This document shows, one piece after another, positions 35,570-44,551 of a stretch of 64,000 nt of DNA. The translations under genes were made by a program, and so were the position numbers. The stretch comes from Thermogutta terrifontis (GTDB lineage Bacteria > Planctomycetota > Planctomycetia > Pirellulales > Thermoguttaceae): contig NZ_CP018477.1 in NCBI RefSeq assembly GCF_002277955.1, forward strand, positions 2,315,206 through 2,379,205, in the 5' to 3' direction. How positions within the stretch are numbered: the first letter of the stretch is position 1; the number at the start of each line of letters is the position of its first letter. The notes under the pieces were generated by a model. That model searched no databases. It saw only the letters and a list, made by a program, of their open reading frames with translations, and was not told where the DNA came from.

Positions 35570-37522
35570 TTATTTTTCGAGAAGATAGAGAAACGTGTTC
35601 GGACCGTCTGCCCGACATGTGATCTGCTGCACATTGTGGCCAACTTCCTGGCCGCTGAACAGCTCCATCACACGGGAACAGGGCTCGCGCAGGCGGAGTT
35701 GCCACTCGCCCGGCCGGGCTGTATGAAAGGCGATGAAGTGGCTGTTTACGTAGCAGACCTGGTCCTCTTCGCAGTAGATGTGCACGCCCGCCTTTTGGGC
35801 GATTTCTCGGAGCGTTGCTCCCGACAGGTTTGGCTTGGGTGCCAAGACCGATCGCCAGGCAGAGAAATCCTTCACCGTGATCTCCTGTGCCCCAACGGGT
35901 AACCCGGTGAGTTTCTCCACTCCGTCCGGGTCATACCGGCCGTTCCAAATGATACCCGGTGAGCGAATCCAGACCACTGTGCGATGGTCTTTGAAGACTT
36001 TTTCCGAAAGAAGATTGATTTTCTCGTCATCGACCACGAATAGATTGGGGAAGATAACCATCTTGTATTGGCTGAGGTCCACGGTGGCCAGATCGCTGAA
36101 GACGTAAATGTCGTACGGTGCGCCCATGCGTGCCAGGCCAAATCGCTGGCGGGAAAGCAGATCGTTGTAGATACTGGCGTGGCCATCCAGGTAATAAAAG
36201 CTTTCGCTATCAACGAGAACAGCAACTTCGCTCACGGAACGCGTTTGAATTGGGGAAAACCGCTGCCAAAGGCTGGCCATTTCTGCGAGGGCCTGCCGGA
36301 CCGCGGGACCATCGTACCAGTGGCCGAACATGTCGAACCACCATAGGGCAGTCCCGTTGATCAGCCCCAAGGCGAATTCCCTCCGTAGTCCAGCGATGGT
36401 GGACTGCTCGTCGGGAAATCCCGACTCATGTCCCGGTACGGGGCGCCCCAACAGGGTGACGCTTTTCGCGGTGTGGGTGCGGTGATCGATTTCATGGACA
36501 AACCCTTTTCTGTGGTGGCGGATAGACGCCAGGCACACCATGAATCCACTTGCCCCGCCGATTTGCCGATCGAAATAAGAACCTGGAGCGAGAAAAAAGT
36601 CCACGTCGGGCGAGTTGAGGACCTTTTCGAACCCGAGATGCCCTTCGTAAAGGAGCCGCCCAGCAGCGTGTTCCAGCCAGTATCCATAATACACGCCAAC
36701 AGGAACGCGATGCCGAATGACCTCTTGGGCGGCTTTCGCGTAAAACAAAATCGTATCGGCGATCAAGTCGGCATTAAACTTCCAGTAAAGGATGCTTTGA
36801 CGGTCGGCAACTGGATCTCGAAACAAACCATGGGTCACGTGCTCTCTGACCGAGGCAGGGGGAATGTCCACAGGGTCCGGTAAACCCTGCGCAATCATCC
36901 AGTCCCGCCACGCTTTACGGCGAACTGCGCTCTCTTCGCCACGCGCCATATCCTGCCATTCAAGGGTCATACCTCCCACAAGCACGTAGGCTATGATTCG
37001 CTCGCTATAATTGGCCTCCAAATGTTTTAAGAGAGTTTGCAGATACTCCCGGGTGTCCTGCCGCCATCCGGGATGTGCAGCCACTTTTCCCAGTTTCGTG
37101 AAACTATCGTCACGATCGGCTGCTGCTCCCAGCCAGCGAGGCCACCACACAGGTGTATTGAGATCGATTTCCAGAATAATTTTCGCTCGCGGATTGGCCT
37201 CGAGTATGTCATGGATTTGTTGATCGACGCAGTCCAGGCGGTGCATCCCAGGTCCAATCCAGATCGGCGGATACGGACTGTACGGTACACCGACCGAGGA
37301 GAGCGTGTTGGCAGGGAAAAAGGTGACCACGTCGATGCCGAGCGCTCCAAACTCCTTGAGGGTTGTGAGATCGCGGAGGTAAGAGTGGTAGCCCATAAAG
37401 CGAACAGGAGCTGGGCAAGGCGCCGGCTCCTCGGCATAACCAGAGAACGTCATACGGGAACCGACAAAAACCGTCAAACCGGCAGCCAAGCCTGTGATAA
37501 GAAGCTGTGTGATCCGCCGCAC
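35570..37522 (-). CDS. Secreted GH42-like glycoside hydrolase-type protein
   Basis: A GTG start at 37522 with GGGAGG upstream gives 650 residues and a clean signal peptide (RRITQLLITGLAAGLTVF). A TIM-barrel catalytic part follows (LKEFGALGIDVVTFF; KIILEIDLNTPVWWPRW; YVLVGGMTLEWQD; GVYYGYWLEHAAG; GFVHEIDHRTHTA). Next comes a flavodoxin-like domain resembling the GH42 trimerisation domain (SEVAVLVDSESFYYLDG; YKMVIFPNLFVVDDEKINLL) and a C-terminal beta domain. The Glu of MTLEW and of VHEIDH are my candidates for acid/base and nucleophile, which is inference. Probably a periplasmic beta-galactosidase-like enzyme; exact family and substrate are unknown. Confidence 0.75.
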   Translation of the reverse strand: MRRITQLLITGLAAGLTVFVGSRMTFSGYAEEPAPCPAPVRFMGYHSYLRDLTTLKEFGALGIDVVTFFPANTLSSVGVPYSPYPPIWIGPGMHRLDCVDQQIHDILEANPRAKIILEIDLNTPVWWPRWLGAAADRDDSFTKLGKVAAHPGWRQDTREYLQTLLKHLEANYSERIIAYVLVGGMTLEWQDMARGEESAVRRKAWRDWMIAQGLPDPVDIPPASVREHVTHGLFRDPVADRQSILYWKFNADLIADTILFYAKAAQEVIRHRVPVGVYYGYWLEHAAGRLLYEGHLGFEKVLNSPDVDFFLAPGSYFDRQIGGASGFMVCLASIRHHRKGFVHEIDHRTHTAKSVTLLGRPVPGHESGFPDEQSTIAGLRREFALGLINGTALWWFDMFGHWYDGPAVRQALAEMASLWQRFSPIQTRSVSEVAVLVDSESFYYLDGHASIYNDLLSRQRFGLARMGAPYDIYVFSDLATVDLSQYKMVIFPNLFVVDDEKINLLSEKVFKDHRTVVWIRSPGIIWNGRYDPDGVEKLTGLPVGAQEITVKDFSAWRSVLAPKPNLSGATLREIAQKAGVHIYCEEDQVCYVNSHFIAFHTARPGEWQLRLREPCSRVMELFSGQEVGHNVQQITCRADGPNTFLYLLEK

Positions 37523-37625
37523 GACACGACCCTCCCTTTCAGTGATTGGCTCGAAAACGCAAACCGGAGCCGTCGCGATAGCGTCTTGCAAGGCCGCCGT
37601 GGCCGAGGAGCACACCGCAGCTCTG

Positions 37626-38627
37626 TTAACGTTCGTAACTAATCTTCATTGTGTCAAAGACACTGCATATCCGCGAAATGATGGCGGATACGTCGCTGGA
37701 TTGCGGGCCCCGAAGGCTTTCCGCCAGTTTGACCAAGGCGTCGCGGGTGACAATATGCTTGTTGCGATATTCAAGGAGAGCCCAGGCGGCGGCCTCCGTT
37801 GTGCGGACGACACCTTTTCCAAACCGCTTGAGAGCACTCGCGGGGACAGCTTCGTGAACGACATCCGACCCAAAGGCAGCGAGGAGGGCAAAGGCCTTGC
37901 TGCCCTGCGGAACGTTTCCCTCGATGACGTGTCGCGTTGTGAGAAACATGGAAACGCTGCATGTGTAGGCAGACCTGGGAACATCCTCAGGTTTGGTGAA
38001 AATGTGCGGATGGTCCCGCATTTGCTGGTCCACATTTTCCGCGGTCAGCGCTACTTTCATGAACTGCGGTGGCGTATCGACTGGGATTCCGGGCTCGTGG
38101 AATCCCCAATGGCCATTTTCCCCAATCCCCATGATTTGAAGGTCCAACCCGTGAGTCAGAAGCAACTCCTGGTAGCGACGGGCTGCGGCGTCCGTATCCT
38201 CGGAGTCAGCATCAAAAAGATGAACCCGACCGGGGTCGCAATATGATGCCAAGGGTATGAAGAAATGCTTCAAGAGCAGATACCGGAACGAAGCGGGATG
38301 GTGGGCCGGGAGCGGGTAATCATCGAACTGAAAGTAATGCGTGCGGGAGCATGCCCGTTGAAGCTGGGGAGACATTTCGGCCAGTTGCACATAGGCGCGA
38401 TAGAATGCAAAGGCCGAAGGGGCCGCCATGATGATGAAGCTGGCCTTGCCTTGCTCTTCGACAAGTCGGAATTGTTCCCGTGCCAGTCGAATTGCCGAGG
38501 CGCGGCCCATCTCTTCTGCCGTCTTGTACACGACCACGGTGACCCCTGATAACGGCACGACCGCTGAAGGTTGCGGGGACTGGAGCTCAAAAACCGGCTG
38601 AACGGAGTGGATGTCTTCCATGGGCAT
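37626..38627 (-). CDS. Glucosamine-6-phosphate deaminase-like protein (NagB/6PGL family)
   Basis: The 333-residue protein has the NagB signatures: FQFDDYPL, with the Asp acting as base, then HHPASFRYLLLKHFF, MGIGENGHWGFHEPG with active-site His and Glu, and FLTTRHVIEGNVPQGSKAFALL. NagB converts glucosamine-6-phosphate to fructose-6-phosphate and ammonia. The protein is about 70 residues longer than E. coli NagB, mostly at the N-terminus, so the precise sugar could differ. The start ATG 38627, or the next one at 38621, follows AGAGGA; much longer upstream extensions are not credible. Confidence 0.85.
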   Translation of the reverse strand: MPMEDIHSVQPVFELQSPQPSAVVPLSGVTVVVYKTAEEMGRASAIRLAREQFRLVEEQGKASFIIMAAPSAFAFYRAYVQLAEMSPQLQRACSRTHYFQFDDYPLPAHHPASFRYLLLKHFFIPLASYCDPGRVHLFDADSEDTDAAARRYQELLLTHGLDLQIMGIGENGHWGFHEPGIPVDTPPQFMKVALTAENVDQQMRDHPHIFTKPEDVPRSAYTCSVSMFLTTRHVIEGNVPQGSKAFALLAAFGSDVVHEAVPASALKRFGKGVVRTTEAAAWALLEYRNKHIVTRDALVKLAESLRGPQSSDVSAIISRICSVFDTMKISYER

Positions 38628-39252
38628 ACTTCCTCTAGATACGGGATTGGCATTGTCGGAATTGTTATCACGTTGCTGCAACGGCATCAAGGTTCTTCCT
38701 CGCTGGTCACTCGCGAATTTCGGGTGAGTGACACCGGTCCGCATCGCGTGCGGCCGTGGAAGCCGATGAGTATTCTCTCGCGTTGCGGTGGCAGGCAGCC
38801 ACCGACATGGCGAGACGGCAGCTAATATAAGCCTGTTCCGGTCCCTGTCAAGCATCTTGATGGCTGACCCGTCCGCACTTTTTGCATGGGCCTGTGAGAA
38901 GGCAAAGGTTCGATATGTGGTGGGAACAATTCATGCATTGCGCCTGCAAAAAAAAGGTCGGGATGGGTAGGTTCATCAGGGTCTGCGCTGCACCCGCGAG
39001 GCTATGGGACAGGACTTATCGCACATCCCCTTGCGAATCTCCGTGGTTGGCCTGCCGGAATCAGTCTGCCTATGAAACAAACGACGCTGGGTTAAAATAA
39101 AAAGTTTGTGTTTGTCGCTCAGAAGGACCCGTGGTGCACACAACGCTCAAAAGCCGGTTACCACTCCATTGATCGGTTGGCGATAGACTCCCCTCAGAGC
39201 GGGGATGGATGGCCTCCAAGGGCGTCTGTTTTGCGGAAAAGGAGTCGAAGCT
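38628..39252. other. Gene-free stretch upstream of aspS
   Basis: About 620 bases between divergent genes. No reading frame looks coding, and I see no tRNA, riboswitch core or T-box. It includes an AT-rich patch near 39090-39115 that might hold an aspS promoter. Confidence 0.4.
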
Positions 39253-41019
39253 TTGCTGAGAACACACACTTGCGGAGAACTTCGTCTTCAGCACGTCGGT
39301 CAGCGCGTTACCCTTTGCGGTTGGGTGGATACATATCGGGACCACAAAGGGGTTCTCTTTGTTGATCTTCGCGATCGCTACGGCAAGACGCAGATCGTTT
39401 TTTCCTGCGATGCGGGAGAGGAACTCCATCAACTCGCCAGATCGCTGCGTCCGGAGTACGTGATCCGGGTGACGGGAATTGTGGAACGCAGGCCCGAGGG
39501 AACGGAGAATCCGAAGTTAGCCACAGGTGAAATAGAAGTTCGGGCAGAGGAATGCGAGGTTCTCAATCGGGCGGTGACGCCTCCGTTTCTTCCCAGCGCC
39601 CCGGATCTGCCCGGCGAGGAAATTCGGTTGCGATACCGGTACTTGGATCTTCGTCGACCGATGATGCAGCAGATTCTCATGTTGCGGCATCGGATGGTCA
39701 AGATTATGCGAGATTATTTCGACGAGTTGGGGTTCATCGAGGTGGAAACTCCGATGCTGGGGCGAAGCACGCCGGAAGGAGCCCGGGATTATCTGGTGCC
39801 CAGCCGGATTCAGAAAGGTACCTTTTACGCACTACCCCAATCTCCACAACTATATAAACAGATTTTGATGGTGGCCGGATACGACCGGTACGTGCAGATT
39901 GCCCGGTGTTTTCGCGACGAAGACCTGCGTGCGGATCGGCAGCCGGAGTTCACGCAGTTGGACCTTGAAATGTCCTTTGTGGATGCCAATGATGTCATGA
40001 CGGTGGTGGAAGGCTTGATGGCTCGTCTGTTCAAAGAGATTCTTGGGAAGGAACTCGCGCTTCCCCTCCCCCGCATGACCTATGACGAGGCCATGGAGCG
40101 ATTCGGGCACGACGCTCCCGATCTTCGTTTTGGCATGGAGTTAACAGATATCACGGATATTGCCCGCGAGTGCGATTTTCGTGTCTTTCGGGAGGCTGCC
40201 GAGACCGGTCAGCGGGTGCGCGGATTGGTTGTGCCCGGTGGCGCGACGCGTTATTCCCGAAAACATATCGATGAAATGACGGAGTGGGTGAAGCAGGATT
40301 TTGGAGCGAAAGGCCTCGTGTGGTTTCGAGTGGAAGAAGGAAACGTCCTTAATTCAACGGTTGCCAAGAATTTTTCTGAATCGCATTTAAAAGCGATTGG
40401 GGAAAAGATGAAGGCGCGTGCGGGGGACTTGCTCCTGTTTGTGGCTGACACGTTTGATGTCACCTGCAAGGCCCTTTACGGTTTGCGAAAAAGATTTGGC
40501 GCCGAGCTTGGACTTTACGATCCCCGTGACATGCACCTTTCGTGGATTGTGGAGTTCCCGATGTTTGCCATCGATCAGGAAGATGGCGGCTGGACGGCGA
40601 TGCACCATCCGTTCACGTCTCCACGACCACAGGACCGAGAGTTTCTTAAGAGCGATCCCGGCCGCTGCCGAGCACAGGCCTACGACCTTGTGCTGAACGG
40701 GACTGAAGTGGGCGGCGGGACGATCCGTATTCACAATCCGGAGCTCCAGCAGGAGGTGTTCGAAATTCTGGGAATTGACGAAGCACGGGCAAAGGATCGG
40801 TTTGGATTTCTTCTGGAGGCGCTCCAGTATGGTGCGCCTCCCCATGGGGGAATCGCACTAGGAGTGGACAGACTTGTGGCGATTTTTGCAGGCGTGGATT
40901 CGATCCGGGATTGTATTGCTTTCCCCAAGACTCAGCGGGCTGTCGATTTGATGACGGGTGCCCCGAGCGAGGTTGATCCGAAGCAACTGAAAGAGCTGGG
41001 GATAAAAATCGAGAAATGA
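39253..41019 (+). CDS. aspS: Aspartate--tRNA ligase, TTG start
   Basis: This class II synthetase charges tRNA-Asp. Starting at TTG 39253, which has AAAGGAG 8 bases upstream, the 588-residue protein aligns from its first residues with bacterial AspRS (RTHTCGELRLQHVGQRVTLCGWV); an in-frame ATG 48 bases upstream lacks support. The OB-fold anticodon domain is followed by motif 1 (FIEVETPMLGRSTPEGARDY), motif 2 (FRDEDLRADRQPEFTQLD), the bacterial GAD insertion at about 280-420 and motif 3 (GGIALGVDRLVAIFAG). Length is standard. A redoxin-like lipoprotein gene follows on the same strand. Confidence 0.97.
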   Translation: MLRTHTCGELRLQHVGQRVTLCGWVDTYRDHKGVLFVDLRDRYGKTQIVFSCDAGEELHQLARSLRPEYVIRVTGIVERRPEGTENPKLATGEIEVRAEECEVLNRAVTPPFLPSAPDLPGEEIRLRYRYLDLRRPMMQQILMLRHRMVKIMRDYFDELGFIEVETPMLGRSTPEGARDYLVPSRIQKGTFYALPQSPQLYKQILMVAGYDRYVQIARCFRDEDLRADRQPEFTQLDLEMSFVDANDVMTVVEGLMARLFKEILGKELALPLPRMTYDEAMERFGHDAPDLRFGMELTDITDIARECDFRVFREAAETGQRVRGLVVPGGATRYSRKHIDEMTEWVKQDFGAKGLVWFRVEEGNVLNSTVAKNFSESHLKAIGEKMKARAGDLLLFVADTFDVTCKALYGLRKRFGAELGLYDPRDMHLSWIVEFPMFAIDQEDGGWTAMHHPFTSPRPQDREFLKSDPGRCRAQAYDLVLNGTEVGGGTIRIHNPELQQEVFEILGIDEARAKDRFGFLLEALQYGAPPHGGIALGVDRLVAIFAGVDSIRDCIAFPKTQRAVDLMTGAPSEVDPKQLKELGIKIEK

Positions 41020-41116
41020 GTAAGATATCATAGGCTTGAAGGCAGGCTGAGAGACGGCGGCCTGGCCCACGCACAGCGTCAGGTGTGGCATTTTCGTTGA
41101 GAGCAGGAGGTAAGCA

Positions 41117-41869
41117 ATGAGATGTCAATGGCACCGGAGGACAGAACTTATTTCCATCGCCTCCATGGTTCTGGGGCTTGGCCTGCTGGTGTCTCTCGGA
41201 TGTCCGCGACCGGTTTCTCAGGAGAAGGCGAAGGTCTCGGGGCAGCCGCAAGTCACGTCGCAATCTGTTTCCAATCCATCAGCCGCGGGTCAACCTTCAA
41301 CGGAAACCGAGCAACCGGCGACGCCTCCATCCCCGGTGACCGAACCGGCGCCCAAAACAGAACCGAAAATTCCTCCGGTTGTGATGGCTGAAGTCGATCG
41401 GGCGCAGTGCAAACTGTTTGTGGGTGACGGGGCCGCTTTGGCAGCACTTCCCAATCTCGAGAGTCAGGAAACCGACGTGAAACAATTGTTGGGAAGCAAG
41501 GGCACTGTCTTGGTTTTCTTCTCTGCAGGTGAGAGCCAGAGAAAAAGACTGCTGGCGTCGAATCTGCTAGCTGATCTTCAAGAGGACATTGCGAAGGTGA
41601 GCGGCAGTTCCGGGATTTCGGTGGTCGCGATTCATGTGGGGGACGACAAGGGGCAGCTTGCGGCGGTGGTGAAGGATGCCCAGGCCGAGTTTCCCGTGCT
41701 CATTGACCGCGACGGCAAATATTACGGCCAATTTGCAACGCACGCTCCCCCTGCCCTTTACCTCCTGGATAGCTCGGGCAAGATTGTGTGGCTGGATATC
41801 GAATACAGTCGGGTGACGAGAGAGAACCTGAAACAGGCTGTGGCAGCTCTCGTGGCGGGGAAGTCGTGA
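41117..41869 (+). CDS. Lipoprotein-like protein with a thioredoxin/redoxin fold lacking catalytic cysteines
   Basis: The 250-residue protein has a signal sequence ending VSLGC, an imperfect lipobox (Ser rather than Leu at -3), then a Pro/Gln/Glu-rich linker to about residue 95. The C-terminal domain has the redoxin pattern: TVLVFFSAGESQRKRLLASN, VVAIHVGDD, FPVLIDRDGKYYGQF, APPALYLLDSSGKIVWLD. Where redox-active members have CxxC, this reads SAGESQR, so thiol chemistry is not expected; a binding role is more likely. AGGAGGT precedes the ATG. An acetate kinase gene follows after 54 bases. Confidence 0.75.
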   Translation: MRCQWHRRTELISIASMVLGLGLLVSLGCPRPVSQEKAKVSGQPQVTSQSVSNPSAAGQPSTETEQPATPPSPVTEPAPKTEPKIPPVVMAEVDRAQCKLFVGDGAALAALPNLESQETDVKQLLGSKGTVLVFFSAGESQRKRLLASNLLADLQEDIAKVSGSSGISVVAIHVGDDKGQLAAVVKDAQAEFPVLIDRDGKYYGQFATHAPPALYLLDSSGKIVWLDIEYSRVTRENLKQAVAALVAGKS

Positions 41870-41923
41870 CGCAACGTCGCCGGGGACGAGGCGAATAATT
41901 GGCCGGCGGGAGTGGCAGTATCC

Positions 41924-43156
41924 ATGAAAATCCTCGTCATCAACGCAGGTTCAAGCAGTATCAAGCTCGCCCTGTACACCTGGAACGATCTCAATTGTAT
42001 CGCGCAGGGTTTGGTGGACTTTGGGGTGGGTGCGGGGTCGGCGGAAATTAGCCTCCAATATCATGATGGAGTCTCGAAGACAAGGGTTCCCGCAACCAGT
42101 TACCGAGAGGGCCTGCTCTCCGCTTTGGATTCTCTGAAAAACGCAGGGGTCATCGAGTCCAACACAGAAATCTGTGCCGTGGGGCACCGCTTAATTCACG
42201 GTGGCGAGACGCTCCGCGAGCCTGTGGTGATTGACGAAGAGGTCAAAAAAATCATCCGCAGTTTTCGGCCCTTGGCTCCCCTCCACATCCCCGCTGGCCT
42301 TGAAGCGATCGAGGCGGCTGAATCCTTATTCCCCTGGGCTGTGCAGACCGGGGTGTTTGATACAGGTTTTTTTGCCGATATTCCGCCGGCGGCCTATCTG
42401 TATCCGGTTCCGTATGAGTGGTACACAGAGTGGGGGATTCGGCGATTCGGATATCACGGCACAAGCCACCGGTACGCATGCGAGCGGGCTGCCGAAATGC
42501 TCGACCGTGATTTAACAAGTCTCAGGCTCATCACGTGCCATCTTGGACAGGGTTCCTCGGCGAGTGCTATTCAAGGTGGTAAAGCGGTGACCAATACGAT
42601 GGGATTCACGCCGCTGGAAGGCTTTATGATGGGAACCCGCTCCGGTACTGTGGACCCGGGGATCATCACGTACGTCCAGAAGCACTACGGGCTTACAGTC
42701 GAGGAAGTGGAGGAAATCCTTCACAAACGTTCGGGATTACTTGGAGTTTCCGGGGTTTCTGGCGATTATCGGCAGGTGTATGAGGCAGCAAAGGCCGGTA
42801 ATCCGCGGGCCAAGTTGGCACTGGAAATGTATGCCTATCGGGTGCGAGCAATGCTGGGAGCGCTCGCGGTCACGATGGGCGGAGTGGATGCCCTCGTGTT
42901 TACCGGGGGTATCGGGGAAAATGCGAGGGAACTCCGGGCGGACATTTGTCGTGGTCTGGAGTGTTTGGGGCTGGAGTTGGACCCAGAGCGCAATGCCCAC
43001 GCCACTCCCGATGCCGAAATCTCGGCTGCCAGTTCGTCCGGCAGGATTCTTGTGATCCACTCGCGGGAAGACTATATTCTGGCACGGGAAGCCAAGCGGC
43101 TGGTTGAGAAACGTGAAAAAACCGATGTCGCATCGGTGAAGGCGTCGGAAAAGTAG
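41924..43156 (+). CDS. ackA: Acetate kinase
   Basis: AckA interconverts acetate + ATP and acetyl phosphate + ADP. The 410-residue protein carries the family signatures: KILVINAGSSSIKLALY at the N-terminus, VGHRLIHGGE, FDTGFFADIPP, YHGTSHRYACERA, TCHLGQGSSASAIQGG and TMGFTPLEGFMMGTR. Length is normal. ATG 41924 has GGCGGGAG 11 bases upstream; GTG at 41912 is an alternative. No phosphotransacetylase gene is adjacent, so the partner enzyme must lie elsewhere. Possibly co-transcribed with the redoxin-like gene before it. Confidence 0.96.
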   Translation: MKILVINAGSSSIKLALYTWNDLNCIAQGLVDFGVGAGSAEISLQYHDGVSKTRVPATSYREGLLSALDSLKNAGVIESNTEICAVGHRLIHGGETLREPVVIDEEVKKIIRSFRPLAPLHIPAGLEAIEAAESLFPWAVQTGVFDTGFFADIPPAAYLYPVPYEWYTEWGIRRFGYHGTSHRYACERAAEMLDRDLTSLRLITCHLGQGSSASAIQGGKAVTNTMGFTPLEGFMMGTRSGTVDPGIITYVQKHYGLTVEEVEEILHKRSGLLGVSGVSGDYRQVYEAAKAGNPRAKLALEMYAYRVRAMLGALAVTMGGVDALVFTGGIGENARELRADICRGLECLGLELDPERNAHATPDAEISAASSSGRILVIHSREDYILAREAKRLVEKREKTDVASVKASEK

Positions 43157-43197
43157 TCGCTTCTTCCCATTCTTAATGGTTGTGGAGGGGTCGAACC

Positions 43198-44385
43198 ATG
43201 TTGCGGGAAACATTTCACAGGGCGAGGCGTAATCGGGGGCAATGCGAGAAAGATTCACCCATTCGGTTTGGGGGCGTGCTGGTATCGGTTGTGTGGCTTG
43301 CGTTGGGGTCGTGCTCCGGTTTTGCGAGTGAGAGTTCAGCGATGAAAGTGACAAGAGAAGTTTTTGGAAAAACGCCTGAGGGTCAGGAAGTTTACCTGTA
43401 TCAACTGGAGAATGGACGGGGACTGACCGTGCGGGCGATGTCCCTGGGGGCTACACTCACGGCAGTGGAATACCCGGACCGTGAAGGCAAACGGGAAAAC
43501 GTGACTCTTTATCTGGAGACACTTGAGGATTACCTCAGGGGGCACCCGTGCTTCGGTTCCGTGTGTGGGCGCTACGCGAACAGAATTGCGAAAGGGCGAT
43601 TTGAATTGGATGGTGTCGTGTACCAGTTGGCGACGAATAACGGTCCCAATCATTTACACGGAGGCCGTGTGGGATTTCATCAACGACTATGGCAGCATGA
43701 GCCGGTTCAGGGAGACGGATTTGTTGGCGTGAAGTTCACCTATGTCAGTCCTGATGGGGAAGAAAACTATCCTGGGACCTTAACTGCTACGGTCATCTAT
43801 CGAATCACTCCAGACAACCGTTTGGAGATGGAGTACTTCGCGACGACTGACAAGCCCACGGTTGTGAACCTGACGAATCACGCTTATTGGAATCTTGCGG
43901 GAGCAGGCGTGGGGACTATTTTGGATCACATTCTGCAGATCAACGCGGATCGATATTTGCCCGTCGATGACACGTTGATCCCCCTGGGTGAAATGGCCCC
44001 TGTTGAGGGAACGCCCTTCGACTTTCGTCAGCCCAAACCGATTGGGCGGGATATCGAAAAAACGGGCGGGGGTTATGATCACTGTTTTGTCCTCAATAAG
44101 TCCCGGCCGGGCGAGCTCTCGTTCTGTGCTCGGCTTGAGGATCCGAAAACGGGCCGTGTGATGGAGGTGTTCACCACGCAGCCGGGCGTTCAGGTGTATA
44201 CAGCCAACGGCCTGAACGGCCGCCTGGGCGCGCACGGTCGAACCTATCCCAAATTCGGTGCCGTGTGTCTGGAAACTCAGCACTTTCCTGACTCGCCTAA
44301 TCGGCCGCAATTTCCATCCACGGTGCTCCGACCGGGCGGAACATACCACGAACTGACTGTCCACCACTTTTCCGTGGCTAGGTAG
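43198..44385 (+). CDS. Secreted aldose 1-epimerase (mutarotase)
   Basis: The 395-residue GalM-type enzyme interconverts alpha and beta anomers of sugars such as galactose. After an N-terminal signal-like segment (about 25-45, with GSCSGFAS after it), the fold shows GRYANRIAKGRFELDG, NHLHGGRVGFHQRLW, the active-site His in VNLTNHAYWNLAG and the catalytic Glu in CLETQHFPDSPNRPQFP. Export suggests action on free sugars in the periplasm. ATG 43198 follows GTGGAGGGG; a TTG 18 bases upstream is less likely. The Cys near the signal end may be lipidated, but the lipobox is weak. Confidence 0.9.
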   Translation: MLRETFHRARRNRGQCEKDSPIRFGGVLVSVVWLALGSCSGFASESSAMKVTREVFGKTPEGQEVYLYQLENGRGLTVRAMSLGATLTAVEYPDREGKRENVTLYLETLEDYLRGHPCFGSVCGRYANRIAKGRFELDGVVYQLATNNGPNHLHGGRVGFHQRLWQHEPVQGDGFVGVKFTYVSPDGEENYPGTLTATVIYRITPDNRLEMEYFATTDKPTVVNLTNHAYWNLAGAGVGTILDHILQINADRYLPVDDTLIPLGEMAPVEGTPFDFRQPKPIGRDIEKTGGGYDHCFVLNKSRPGELSFCARLEDPKTGRVMEVFTTQPGVQVYTANGLNGRLGAHGRTYPKFGAVCLETQHFPDSPNRPQFPSTVLRPGGTYHELTVHHFSVAR

Positions 44386-44551
44386 GTGTCTGCCAATAGC
44401 GAATGGTCCGACACCCTGTCTAGCTGGTGGCATTATCTCCTTCCGAGACGTTGGAAGGAATTAGCACAGAGCCTGACATAGGTAGAGCGGTGAAGCACCC
44501 GCGAATATTCCGCGCCGTTCTGCCCTCGGAACCGGCCTGTTCCGCGAGGTT

